Of a stretch of DNA of 64,000 nt, positions 54,459 to 64,000 are shown one piece after another (the stretch's first letter is position 1; each line of letters begins with the position of its first letter). Made by a program: the position numbers and the translations under genes. The notes beneath the pieces were generated by a model. The model did not search any database. It worked only from the letters and a program-made list of their open reading frames with translations, and was not told the origin of the DNA. Location of the stretch: contig NW_022985182.1 of the NCBI RefSeq assembly GCF_010093535.1, forward strand, positions 941,785-1,005,784. Reading direction: 5' to 3'. Source of the stretch: Lindgomyces ingoldianus (Eukaryota > Ascomycota > Dothideomycetes > Pleosporales > Lindgomycetaceae).

Positions 54459-55690
54459 CTACTCCAGGTACCTTTTCCAACCCTCCTTGTATACCACCCT
54501 CTTCCCGTCAGAGTTGACACCAACTATGAATTTCTCCCACCTAGCATCTCGACCAGCTCCGATGACCAAAAGTGTGTTGTCATCAAGCCATCCAATTAGC
54601 CCTTTTGTGGGTCTTCCACCAGGAACACCAGGAATGCCGGCATTGAAAGTCGCTGATTTTGAAGCTGGACCCCAGCCCACATGTTCGTCCCCAATTTCGA
54701 ACTTCGTGGCGGCAAGAGAGTAGATATCTGAAAAGGGCCGTGGTAGCAGGGGGACTTTGGATAATATGCCCCATTTGTGTGTCTTTGGATCTGGCTCGGG
54801 GGTAGGCACACTATTTGGCGTTGGGAGCTCGAAGATGTGCAGGGTAGACTTGTCCGATGTGACGGCAAGGAGGGAGCCAATGGGCGAGAATGCTAGAGAG
54901 AATATGACGGCAGGATCAATACCTCGACGCAGCTCTCCGATTTTCGTACAGCTCGGAAATGACCAGATACGTATCAGTGTTCCCTGTTCGCTGGCGGTTG
55001 CTACCACATCGCCGTTTTTACTCAGCGCTAGCGCACGTAGCGGACTATCATGAGCCGGTATGATACTGACATTGCCTGAGTCAAGGTGAAACAGTTTGAC
55101 CTGTCCCGGAGTTCGTCCCGGAAATGCCACAATTTTACTACCTAGGGAGCACAGTCCAAAGGGGTTGTTCACGGTCTCGTAGTCCGCGATCTTTTCTGGC
55201 GGACTCTTCATCTTGTATATGCCCACATTGTTCAGAAGGACGACCACAAGGTGCGACTGAGAAATGCGAACTCGCTGGATTGGTGTCTTGAACTCGAGAC
55301 TGGTGGACACAAGCTGTGTGGCATCGTTCCAGATTTGGACCTCGAATGATGTGTCAGCCTCGACAAATACCCAGCCGGCGTCTTTGGGGCTGACTTTGTT
55401 CTGGGGGAACTTAGGCTGCTTTCCACCTCCGACTAGGGCAATGTAGCGGGTGGTGCTCAACATCTCCGCGCAGCCGATGCCGCCACCGACCTCTCGAGCG
55501 AGCTTCAAGTCACCAGATTTAGAGGTAAAGACTGGCCAACTCGGTTAGTATACTTAAATACATGCTATGCCGAAGGCTTACCCCGGAAGCCAGTCTCGAG
55601 TGCAACAGAGAAGCACGAGTTGTCAGCGTTGAAGGAGGCGGAGAGAGCGAAAGGCCCAGAGGACTCGTCGATTATCGGCCGAGTGTTCAT
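54459..55690 (-). CDS. PROPPIN, Hsv2/Atg18-like phosphoinositide-binding WD40 protein
   Basis: Exons 55690-55582 and 55531-54459; 393 aa. The 50 bp intron has a TACTAACC branch site and joins FR|VFTSKSG in phase. A seven-bladed propeller is visible: FALSASFNADNSCFSVALET, STTRYIALVGGG, VEADTSFEVQIWNDATQ, IPAHDSPLRALALSKNGDVV, ATASEQGTLIRIWSFP, then the LRRG form of the F/L-R-R-G lipid-binding motif in IGELRRGIDPAVIFSLAFSP. PROPPINs bind PI3P and PI(3,5)P2 at endosomes, vacuoles and autophagic sites. The short protein with few insertions suits Hsv2 better than Atg18, but that split is inferred. Confidence 0.9.
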
Positions 55691-56600
55691 CTTATATAGG
55701 CGGAGGTTTTATGTGGTAGAAAGAAGTCTAGGTCCAAGACGAGGTATGGCTACCTAGTTGCGAATAAACTTGAATGAGTGGGAGCATGCTATCCTTAAGT
55801 ACATGCTCTGCAAACAGCGCGACAAACAGAGAAGCTGGCGGTGGTATCATTTTAGCTCCATGATAGGAAGCAACATCGAGATAGGGTGGTCACGGTCAGG
55901 TAAGTGATGTACAGTGGGAGTCGGCGAGCATTGGCGGGAGGCTGCATTCACCCCCGTGTCATGAGCTCAAGCTCCTCGCTTATTCCTGCGCTAGCCGTTC
56001 TGAGAAATAGTCACGGGTAATGCCGACTATTTGTCCAGAAGCGTGAGATCGGAGTGTTTTTATATCAGCGTCGCAAAGATTGATGCATGGAAGGACAGTC
56101 TCTTCGTGTAGATTCGACTCGTTGTGATAGTCCACCCCCATTTGCCATTCAAACGGCGAAACGGTAAGGAAACAGACGACAAGGAACTGTTGCCTGCTCC
56201 GAATCCTCCTCGAAGTTACCCCATCACCATACGCTGCTTCGAGAGTGAATATCCACATCTGACGGCTCTTGACGCTTGTGAATAAGAATCGACCGACGCC
56301 CCAGGGCCCTTTACCATTATCTTCACTCGACCCTGCTCCATTGTCTGGTCGCAGAAAGCGCGCCAGGTGGCAGCGGATAGGGAGCAGTAGCAGGCCAGGG
56401 TCGTGCACTAGCGAGCCCCTTTGCATTGCGCAGGAGCTGCTGCCAACGTCCTAAATTTCCCCGTCGACACCTCAACACCATCACAAACAGTCCTCCGGCG
56501 TCGTGAAGGCATCCCAATCCCATCCTACTCTATCCGTCCGCCCCCCTCGTGGACATCGACCCCTCCGAAAACGTATCATACGCACCGCTCATCCTCAGCG
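55691..56600. other. Divergent promoter, 0.9 kb
   Basis: Lies between the PROPPIN (minus) and septin (plus) genes. The minus frame 55980-56426 (148 codons) has no domain and lies in the septin promoter; I did not call it. Confidence 0.5.
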
Positions 56601-58127
56601 ATGTCTTCTGTACGGCAACCCCCCCGAAACCTTTCTCCCCTGCGGGCACGAGATGCCTCGCCGCACCCGACACGCTCTCTCAATCGCATTGGCCGTTTGC
56701 GCTAACTCTGTTCTAGATGCTCAAGACCCGCAGGAAGAAGAATGTCAAGAAGGGTATCCAGTTCTGCCTGATGGTGTGCGGCGCCTCGGGAACAGGTTCG
56801 TGCCGCTGAGCTCCACCACTTCCGCACCGAGTATCGAGCTAACCTTGCTTTCCTGCCAGGCCGGACAACCTTCGTGAATACCCTTTGTGGCAAGAAAGTG
56901 CTCCAGCACAAGGAGTCGGACGACCCGACCACGGCACACGTCGAGGAAGGTGTCAAGATCAAGCCCATCACGGTTGGTAGGTGGCTACGCAGACTACATT
57001 CAATCAATGCATGATACGGGAGCAATTCGCTGATTCAATCTCGTCAGAACTAGAGTTGGACGAGGAAGGCACTCGTATTTCGCTCACCATCGTCGACACG
57101 CCCGGTTTTGGCGACCAGATCGATAACGAGGCCAGGTAAAGCAGGCGCCACCCACCACACAGCAAATCGTGCTTACGATGGAACAGTTTCTCAGAAATCG
57201 TCGGATACCTCGAGAGGCAGTACGACGACATTCTCGCCGAGGAGTCCCGTATCAAGCGTAACCCCCGATTCCGAGATAATCGTGTCCACGTCCTCCTGTA
57301 CTTCATCACACCTACCGGCCATGGGTAAGTTGCAATCCACCGACACAGCTGAACCCGTCTCACATTGACTAGTCTCCGTGAACTTGATATCGAGCTGATG
57401 AAGCGCCTGTCGCCCCGTGTCAACGTCATCCCCGTTATTGGCAAGGCCGATTCTCTTACCCCCGCCGAGCTGGCTGAGTCAAAGAAGTTGGTCATGGAAG
57501 ATATCGAGCACTACCGCATCCCCGTGTACAACTTCCCCTACGATATCGAGGAGGATGACGAAGACACGGTCGAGGAGAATGCTGAACTTCGTGGTCTCAT
57601 GCCCTTCGCCATTGTGGGGTCCGAGGACGTTGTCGAGGTCAACGGCCGACGGGTGCGTGCCCGGCAATACCCATGGGGCATTGTCGAGGTAGACAATCCC
57701 CGTCACTCGGACTTTTTGGCCGTGCGAAGCGCGCTTCTTCACAGCCATCTTGCCGATCTCAAGGAAATAACGCACGACTTCCTCTACGAGAATTATCGTA
57801 CCGAGAAGCTTAGCAAGAGCGTTGAGGGTGGTGCAGGCGCGTACGTTACCCTCCTCCGTCATGTTCTATTCTGCGAAATGCTAATTGCCACGTAGGGACT
57901 CATCCATGAACCCTGAAGACCTCGCCAGCCAATCGGTACGCCTGAAGGAGGAGCAACTGAGACGCGAGGAGGAGAAGCTCCGCGAGATCGAGGTCAAGGT
58001 CCAGCGGGAAATCAACGAGAAGCGACAAGAGCTCCTGGCTCGCGAAAGCCAGCTCAAGGAGATCGAGGCCCGGATGCACCGAGAGCAGAGCGGGCAGTTG
58101 CAGGAGCACGACCACGAGGAAGCTTAA
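56601..58127 (+). CDS. Septin, Cdc11/AspA class
   Basis: Exons 56601-56609, 56717-56795, 56860-56976, 57049-1 (57048)-57135, 57187-57324, 57373-57840 and 57896-58127; 376 aa, all in phase. The first exon is 9 nt (MSS). Order of motifs: basic KTRRKKNVKKG, P-loop MVCGASGTGRTTF, G3 SLTIVDTPGFGDQIDNEAS, FRDNRVHVLLYFITPTGHG, G4 VIPVIGKADSLTPAELAESK, the septin unique element around PWGIVEVDNPRHSDFLAVRS, then a C-terminal coiled coil (about 305-376, QLRREEEKLREIEVKVQREI). Septins polymerise into filaments at septa and hyphal tips. The YLERQYDDILAEESRIKRNP stretch and the coiled coil favour the Cdc11/AspA group. Confidence 0.94.
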
Positions 58128-61100
58128 GCGGCTGGCTAAACTTTGTGGTGGATGAAATCCGGCATTTGCCGCTGTTGGGAAGCTGTGGATGGGGCGCTTG
58201 CATCAAAAATCAGGATCCAATGAACAGGAAATTGGGGTTGCAGCGGGCGTAGGGTCCTTGGAGCAGGGAATACTCACCACTATTTCTCAAGATGACGGTG
58301 CCCTTGTTCTAATGGATGGACTGCCTTGCAGATTTGGGACGGGACGGGACGGGACGGGGGCCACATTATAGTGGAGGACTTCTCTTCTTACCCGGGGGTG
58401 TTCGTTTCGACAGACATGTTGATGTCTGGACTTGTCTTGACATGGCCCTTTCATATGTTTTCTTACCCTTCGATACTTATTCCCCCCTTTGACTTCCATG
58501 TAGGAAAGTAGTAATCCAGTTTTCGACTAATAATACCCCGGTGGTCATGTATTTCCTCCTTGACTTAGTCAATCTCTACTGTGAAATCGTGCTGCACATT
58601 GTCACGTCGTGGAAACTCTTTCGAAGCTTGTAAATTGGGTGTACCAATACTTCCCACGGAGAAGAGCGCAACACGATGCGGTCAGCAGCAAGGTCGCTCC
58701 TGTCACAATTGCTCTGAGCTACCCTCCAATCGCCCTCCTCAACACCACTACACAAGAAAGTTTCACCTTCCATCTCCGTGAGGACGTACAGCATCCTCGC
58801 CGCCGTCACATGCTTCGCTTGAACCTTGAAGAAATCCCCAGAGCTCCTCACCATCTAGACCAGCCCCATGCGCGACACAGGCAGTTCTGTCGGGCAATAT
58901 GATCAATATCAGCCCCGCGAACGTATTCACCTGCATCGAGCTCAACAAGTGCACACACCCACACATGTATTTCTGCATGGACGGGCCGGTGGACGAATCG
59001 AATTCCTCACTTTTGCCGTCGCCGATACCCGATGGACCGTGAGTCTCAATCCTTCCGAATCCCTCGTGATTCTCACGCCAGCCACTGTTATTCTTGCTTT
59101 GTACTTTGAGTCTCGCTGCATGCAGCGGCTTTTGAATTTTTGTTGTGCGTTCGGTCGGCTATCAAAAGCCACCGAGAGACGCGGTGTGGTATGACTGCAG
59201 CTCTGCATGAGAACCGCGCCTATCATACCATTTCCGGGAGGCGAACGTCTTCCACAGTATTAAACCATGAAATTTTCACGCCTCTCATTCGTTGGGGAAG
59301 AGGTACGTTCCCCGGTTGAAAGCCTCTCGAACCACTTCAATCGCGGCCGTTGAGTCGTCGATTTTTGAAATCCCGAGTCCATTTTCAGAACACAGCACCA
59401 CTCTCATCACGATGCATGCGACGGATGAAGAACAACGTGGTAGGAGGACATAGTGACTTCTCTCGCCACAACATCACAAACATTTCCTGCATACGCGCGA
59501 CAGGCGTGGGGATGTTTCAGCCGAACCACACCATTTCGGTATTGGGTAGGATGTGGTTGAGGCAAAATCTTTTTCACTTCTGTGTGACGCTGGACGCACA
59601 ACCGTGGACCAGAAGTCAACGGCAAAGCCGGGCGTTTGCAGCGGGAAGGATTACAGGTACTCTTCACGACGACGACGCTCGAAAGACGGCGTCCCTTCAA
59701 GGGATTCCGGATGACGGTGGCGTACATCCAGATATCGACCATGATAGGTTTCTCAATCTGTCATGTTCACCGTTCAGCGCGGCTAGCCGGCGGATCCATG
59801 ACATCCACGAATGAACTCGAGTTCGTTGATCTCGAACGTCGTTGGATTCTAGATTTCATGCTGGAACCACACAGATATTGCACTGCCCCGCCGCTTTCCA
59901 AGACATTCCCTCACCCTCCAATTTCTTAGGGTACTTTCAAGAATATCGCGGTTTCCGCGGTTGACCTGGGGTGGAGGTAAGAATGATGTCCAAATGTCCC
60001 TTGTCCAACTTAGGGAAAGAATTGTGCCGAAAAGGCACCCGCTAACCCCCTGGGCAATGGTGCATCCAAATGTCGTGCAGAATGTGGAGCTCTGCACCAT
60101 CTCGCACAAATGTTTGTCCTCCAAGAGGCTCTAGATTCAACTCCAGCCTGCATTTTCTCCACACTTCGTTGACGAAACGTGCTTGTCGAAGACATGACAA
60201 CGGTTGAGTAGAAGGCGCATGCAAGCTCACAGCCAGAGGAATATGCCCAAGGATGCCACGCGATAACAAACGGTGTCGTCTGCACGAGGACAGGGACGGC
60301 CAGCCTGGGGCGTGCGCTCAGATGGGGAAAGAGGCAGAGCCTCCTGTTGCGCTGCCCTAGACTGGCCGTTCACGATACTCCGCCGAGTCATAAATCCGAT
60401 TCTATGCGTCGATCCCATGGTGTGGACTCCCGCCAGCGTGGCTCTGGAATGCCAGGTGACGACCTCATGTCTTACTCTCGTGTCTCACACAGGCGAGCAC
60501 TCTATGTGTCACGTCGGCATTACAGCAGTCAGGATGCTATTCAGAGATTTTCCTCAACGATTTCACACCATCCACCATGGCTGTATCAGCTGATAGGAAG
60601 CCGACGCAAAGAGCTGACTGCTGGGACCTGAGCTTGGCTAGGACCGATGACAGGCGCCACCATTTCGTCAAGCTTCGCGAGAGGTCCGCTTACAGCGCGA
60701 GAGTAAGCCCATGTCGGAAAGCACTTGGGGCAAGGGTTTTCATTGAATGCATATCATCCTTACCGGATCCAGCCCTGCCATTACTCGAGCTCGTTCAAAG
60801 GAACCGTTGAGATGAATTGGAGATAACTTGCTCAACTACCCTTTCAGCTTGCACGCATACAGCAGAGCCATGGAGGTGGGATTTTAATCACAATGGCGTG
60901 TTGAAGCACGGACTGCAGCGAGACAAGACCTGCATCGAGGTGAGTGTTGGATTTCTCCATCCGAATTAGGAAGCGTGCACAGATGCTCATATTCTCGCCA
61001 ATCGGGTTGCAGATCTGCGAGGGTTTCCGCCAGTCATTGGCTCTTGCTTCCAATTTCAGCCACTCACTACCGAAGCCGTTCAACGCCTCTCAAACAGACT

Positions 61101-61665
61101 TCGAGCCCACCGAGCTACGAACAGACGGATGCAGGGAAGTCGTTCCCCGGCGCTGAATCCCTTCTAGTACTCTCTACTGCTCACCCAGCAGCACAGTTGC
61201 TGGCGGTCACGGCGGCTGAGCTAGTAAAATGCATTCCCCTTAAACAATACATCATCTTACGAACTATCGAGACCCTTTTGCAATCATGGCGAGAGCCAAG
61301 CAGGCATCGATACAGTTCTGCACCCTCAGCTTTGCGGTGGAGCCGCTCCGTTTCACGAACTCTTGCTCTTGCGTTCATATAACGCTTAACAGCTCCACTC
61401 GTGAAAGTCCTGTTATCGCCACGTCTTCCCGATGCCAAACCAGCCCGCTGGTCCCCAATAGCACTCTGAGATACCCATCAGGTTCACTGTCACACCTCCT
61501 GTCCACACCATAAAGCCACAGCCCTATGCCCCTAGGTTTTGGCTGAGCGTTCCTGAACTATTTCTTGCTTTTGCTTTAGTCCTCGTTCCTAGGCACATCC
61601 TATTTGCCAATTCGTGTTTTCGCAAACCTTCTGCACTGCAGACTTAGGCGGACGCTCCCAACGTC
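58128..61665. other. Intergenic, 3.5 kb, no convincing gene
   Basis: Short overlapping frames on both strands, the longest 154 codons at 59350-59814, with no domains and no paired splice sites. It includes the GGGAC repeat at 58336-58359 and the promoter of the PQ-loop gene. Confidence 0.45.
58336..58359. repeat. Short tandem repeat, GGGAC about x4
   Basis: Four near-perfect copies of GGGAC followed by a G run, 3' of the septin gene. Possibly length-variable between strains. Confidence 0.8.
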
Positions 61666-63373
61666 ATGGATCCCCAGACCTCCATCCCTCCAGTAAGTCT
61701 CCCTGGAATTCGCGGATATTCGCCTGCTAATTCAGACTTCAAGGCTGCAAACGTACTCGGGGTATGTCAACCATTCTTCGGCGCCTCCCACATTACTGTG
61801 CTAATCGTAATCTTCTTTAACAGACCATCGGAACTGGTAGGGTCGTTGCTCTAACTTGGAAAGATGCTGAAATTAACTGTGACCAGTGTAAGTGCAAGCT
61901 ATGGGTTAAGCTGTACAACGTCACTAACGGCTCATTGAAGTTGCTGGTGTGTACAGGTAATTTTGCCATCTCGTTCTCTGCTCTATATTTGTTTGCTAAT
62001 TCCTCTCTCCAGATTCTCCCACAGTAAGCCTACTTGTCTCCCAGGAAAATCCATCCACTAAACCTTCAAGAATCTGGTATAATTGGCGAAATAAGAGCAC
62101 CGATGGCCTCCCACTTTCAATGCTGATGCTTTGGTCTTCTTGTAATGATCCTCTATTTTTAACGTTTAACACGAGGACTTACAAATATAGGTGCTGTACC
62201 CTTCGGTGTATACGCAATTGTTCAGGTGAGCTACTCGCAACCGGACGATTCTTCTACGACTGACCCTCGGCAGCGATTCAACTTCGCGCTTCAATTCCAA
62301 CCTCAATGCTTTGGTGCCCTCACATTAATCTGCTGGGGTCAAGCACTCGTATACTCCCAGTGTGTTCTAACCCGCTCTACGCTCTCGCTCTCATACTGAT
62401 GGATGGAAAGCCGATGGAGAACGTGGACGGCCACTCTTGCAACGATTTCCGTTGCCCTTGGACTCGGTCTGATCGAGCTAGTTCTCATAATCACTCTTCG
62501 AGTAAGACGAATCAGCTACACCGTTGGCTGGAGACGTTGCTAACCTAAGAGGCAGAGACCCTACTATAACGGTGTGAAATGGCCTATGATGATGATGGCA
62601 ATCATTGCGTCTGTGATGCAAGCCGCTGGGCTCATTCTTCCGTACTTCGAGCTGGCTAAGCGAAATGGCCGTGTCATTGGCATTAGTATGTGCTCCCCCC
62701 TCAAGTCTCATAGCCAACGATGCTAAGATGCCCTAGATTTCATCTTCCTCGCCGTGGATTATTCTGGGGCGTTTTTCTCCGTCATGGCATTAGGTAACAT
62801 TGCTCCATCATTCCATCATGATACTTCGCGTCTTGGCGACGTACAATCTTGGAAGCCTGTCTGACCGCAACTAGTCGCACAAAATACCTTTGATATCCTC
62901 GGAGGTTCGCTTTATATTGTTTGGTCAGTCGAGCCCTTTCCCACACAGAGACGCCGCTAGCTATTACATTTGGTCGCCCAGAACCTATCTTTACGGTAAT
63001 GAGCGTTCACTGACACCATGAAAGCATGTCCCTCGAGACTGGAATCTTCCTCTCCCACTGGATCTGGCTCTGGCGCGTCCGGCATATACGTCGCGAGGCC
63101 AAGAAAGCGGGGGTGTCCTACGACGAATACATTGCTAGACACCCGTTCAAGAAGCTCAGGCGTTCCGATTCAGTCGATGTAATCGCTGATGTTGAAGCAT
63201 GCCCTGTCGATTCGAACCGAAATTCCACCATCACACCCTTGGAGAAGTGCAGGATGAAACCAGCGAAAGGCTCCCTCGACTTCACCAAAACGGAGGTTGC
63301 TAACCTCGACCCTGCAATAATAGGCCAGGGGAATCAACCTCAGAACACTGCAGATTCCGCTGGCCGGGTCTAA
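61666..63373 (+). CDS. PQ-loop repeat membrane protein, 14 predicted exons including a 1-nt exon
   Basis: Exons (nt length): 61666-61692 (27), 61744-61761 (18), 61824-61836 (13), 61887 (1), 61941-61956 (16), 62013-62023 (11), 62071-62141 (71), 62191-62225 (35), 62274-62359 (86), 62411-62501 (91), 62556-62685 (130), 62737-62793 (57), 62875-62923 (49), 63025-63373 (349). They sum to 954 nt and 317 aa. The reading gives AANVLGTIGTVCWCVQILPQ (first PQ loop), IWYNWRNKSTDGLPLSMLML, CAVPFGVYAIVQ, RWRTWTATLATISVALG, AGLILPYFELAKRNGRVIGI (second PQ-like loop), AVDYSGAFFSVMALVAQNTF, then SLETGIFLSHWIWLWRVRHI and a 90-aa basic tail. PQ-loop proteins are seven-TM carriers (e.g. vacuolar basic amino acid or cystine transporters); the substrate here is unknown. 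Every intron but those near the end is about 47-62 bp with a visible branch site. Confidence 0.88.
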
Positions 63374-64000
63374 GAGGTAGATGTAATCAAGATAATGCCA
63401 AAGGAGAATCACGAAACACGACTTTGAATCAATACCATGGAGCTGGAGTCCCGGTCATCTGCCAACATCGCTTTTGTATTCCAGTTGCTCTCACGACCCA
63501 CTCAATATTCACCCTTTCAGAAAACGAAAAGCACTCTCATTACACAATTTCCAGGGTAAACAGCTTTTCGTTCAATCAAAAGCGTTTCATCTTAGCCTCA
63601 GAAGCGCCAGGTTCAGTCATTTCATCAATGTACTATTACGGGCTCTTTCAATCTTCATCTAGTTCGTATATTTTTAAGTTCATCCAGAGATCTGTGGGTG
63701 GTATTTGTCTTTAAGAATCTTTGCTACCGGTTCCTTACCTACAAGACGCATTCGCAGCGCTGAAATTTTAATTGGACTGGCAATTGAAATAGGTTACGAG
63801 TATAATTAATGCGACGGATTCTTTTCTCCTCTGCGGTATCTTTCCAAGCTTTTCGGGCGTCAAGAGGACAAAACTTTCAGGGTCTACTAGTGCCACTAGC
63901 AGTAATGAAATTCTATTTGACCGCAAACGCTTGAGTCGCGAACAAACAACTAACTACTCAAATCTGTGAAATAGAAACGCAAGATGACCAATGAGTTGCT
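63374..64000. other. 3' flank, 627 bp
   Basis: Short frames at 63424-63714 only; no gene recognised to the window end. Confidence 0.45.

Noticed and set aside
55980..56426. 148-codon minus-strand frame
   Set aside because: Lies in the septin promoter, no domain, no splice partners, ordinary chance length.
1..64000. tRNA, rRNA and CRISPR features
   Set aside because: None seen by eye. tRNA genes cannot be excluded without a covariance-model search; CRISPR arrays are not expected in fungi.

Overview
This window is nuclear DNA of a filamentous ascomycete (Pezizomycotina; the gene set suggests Leotiomycetes, which is an inference). The reasons: most genes are broken by introns of about 45-70 bp with GT..AG ends and CTAAC/CTGAC branch sites; genes lie on both strands with no operons; and the families are fungal (Sho1 osmosensor, septin, GH76 wall mannosidase, GT69 mannosyltransferase, BTB proteins, beta-propeller muconate cyclase). 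I rebuilt splice sites by eye and checked that exon lengths stay in phase, so gene models are predictions from sequence only.

Layout. 0-6.7 kb: the N-terminus of a Ser/Arg-rich protein leaving the window, a catalase, and a tandem pair of BTB genes. 6.7-21 kb: a gene-poor stretch with a cysteine-rich membrane protein (possible frame break), a GT69 gene with an in-frame stop, a secreted RlpA/barwin-like protein, an unknown protein and an arrestin gene with several lesions. 21-25 kb: SQT1/AAMP-like ribosome-assembly factor and a seven-exon peroxisomal acyl/aryl-CoA ligase ending in AKL. 25-28 kb: repeat-like DNA with a possible solo LTR and a decayed reading frame. 28-34 kb: an aromatic-ring catabolism cluster (EthD-like/alpha-beta hydrolase fusion, 3-carboxymuconate cyclase, intradiol dioxygenase, carboxymuconolactone decarboxylase-like protein). 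34-41 kb: isovaleryl-CoA dehydrogenase, a GPI-type GH76 enzyme and methylcrotonyl-CoA carboxylase beta subunit. 41-58 kb: housekeeping genes (ceramide synthase, Bax-inhibitor-1 family, Sho1, RO-10-like dynactin subunit, AVT transporter, mitochondrial bS16, NAD(P)H-hydrate epimerase, Hsv2-type PROPPIN, Cdc11-class septin). 58-61.6 kb: no convincing gene. 61.7-63.4 kb: a PQ-loop membrane protein in 14 predicted exons, one of them a single nucleotide.

How genes work together. The 28-34 kb genes would cleave a dihydroxylated or trihydroxylated ring, cyclise and open the product, and feed the 3-oxoadipate route. The cyclase and dioxygenase share a 550 bp divergent promoter holding an 18 bp palindrome that resembles the quinate activator (QA-1F/QutA) site. 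IVD and MCC-beta are consecutive-pathway enzymes of leucine breakdown, here separated by the GH76 gene and without the MCC-alpha partner. The points most worth a second look are the one-nucleotide exon, the palindrome, and the cluster of damaged genes at 8.7-18 kb.
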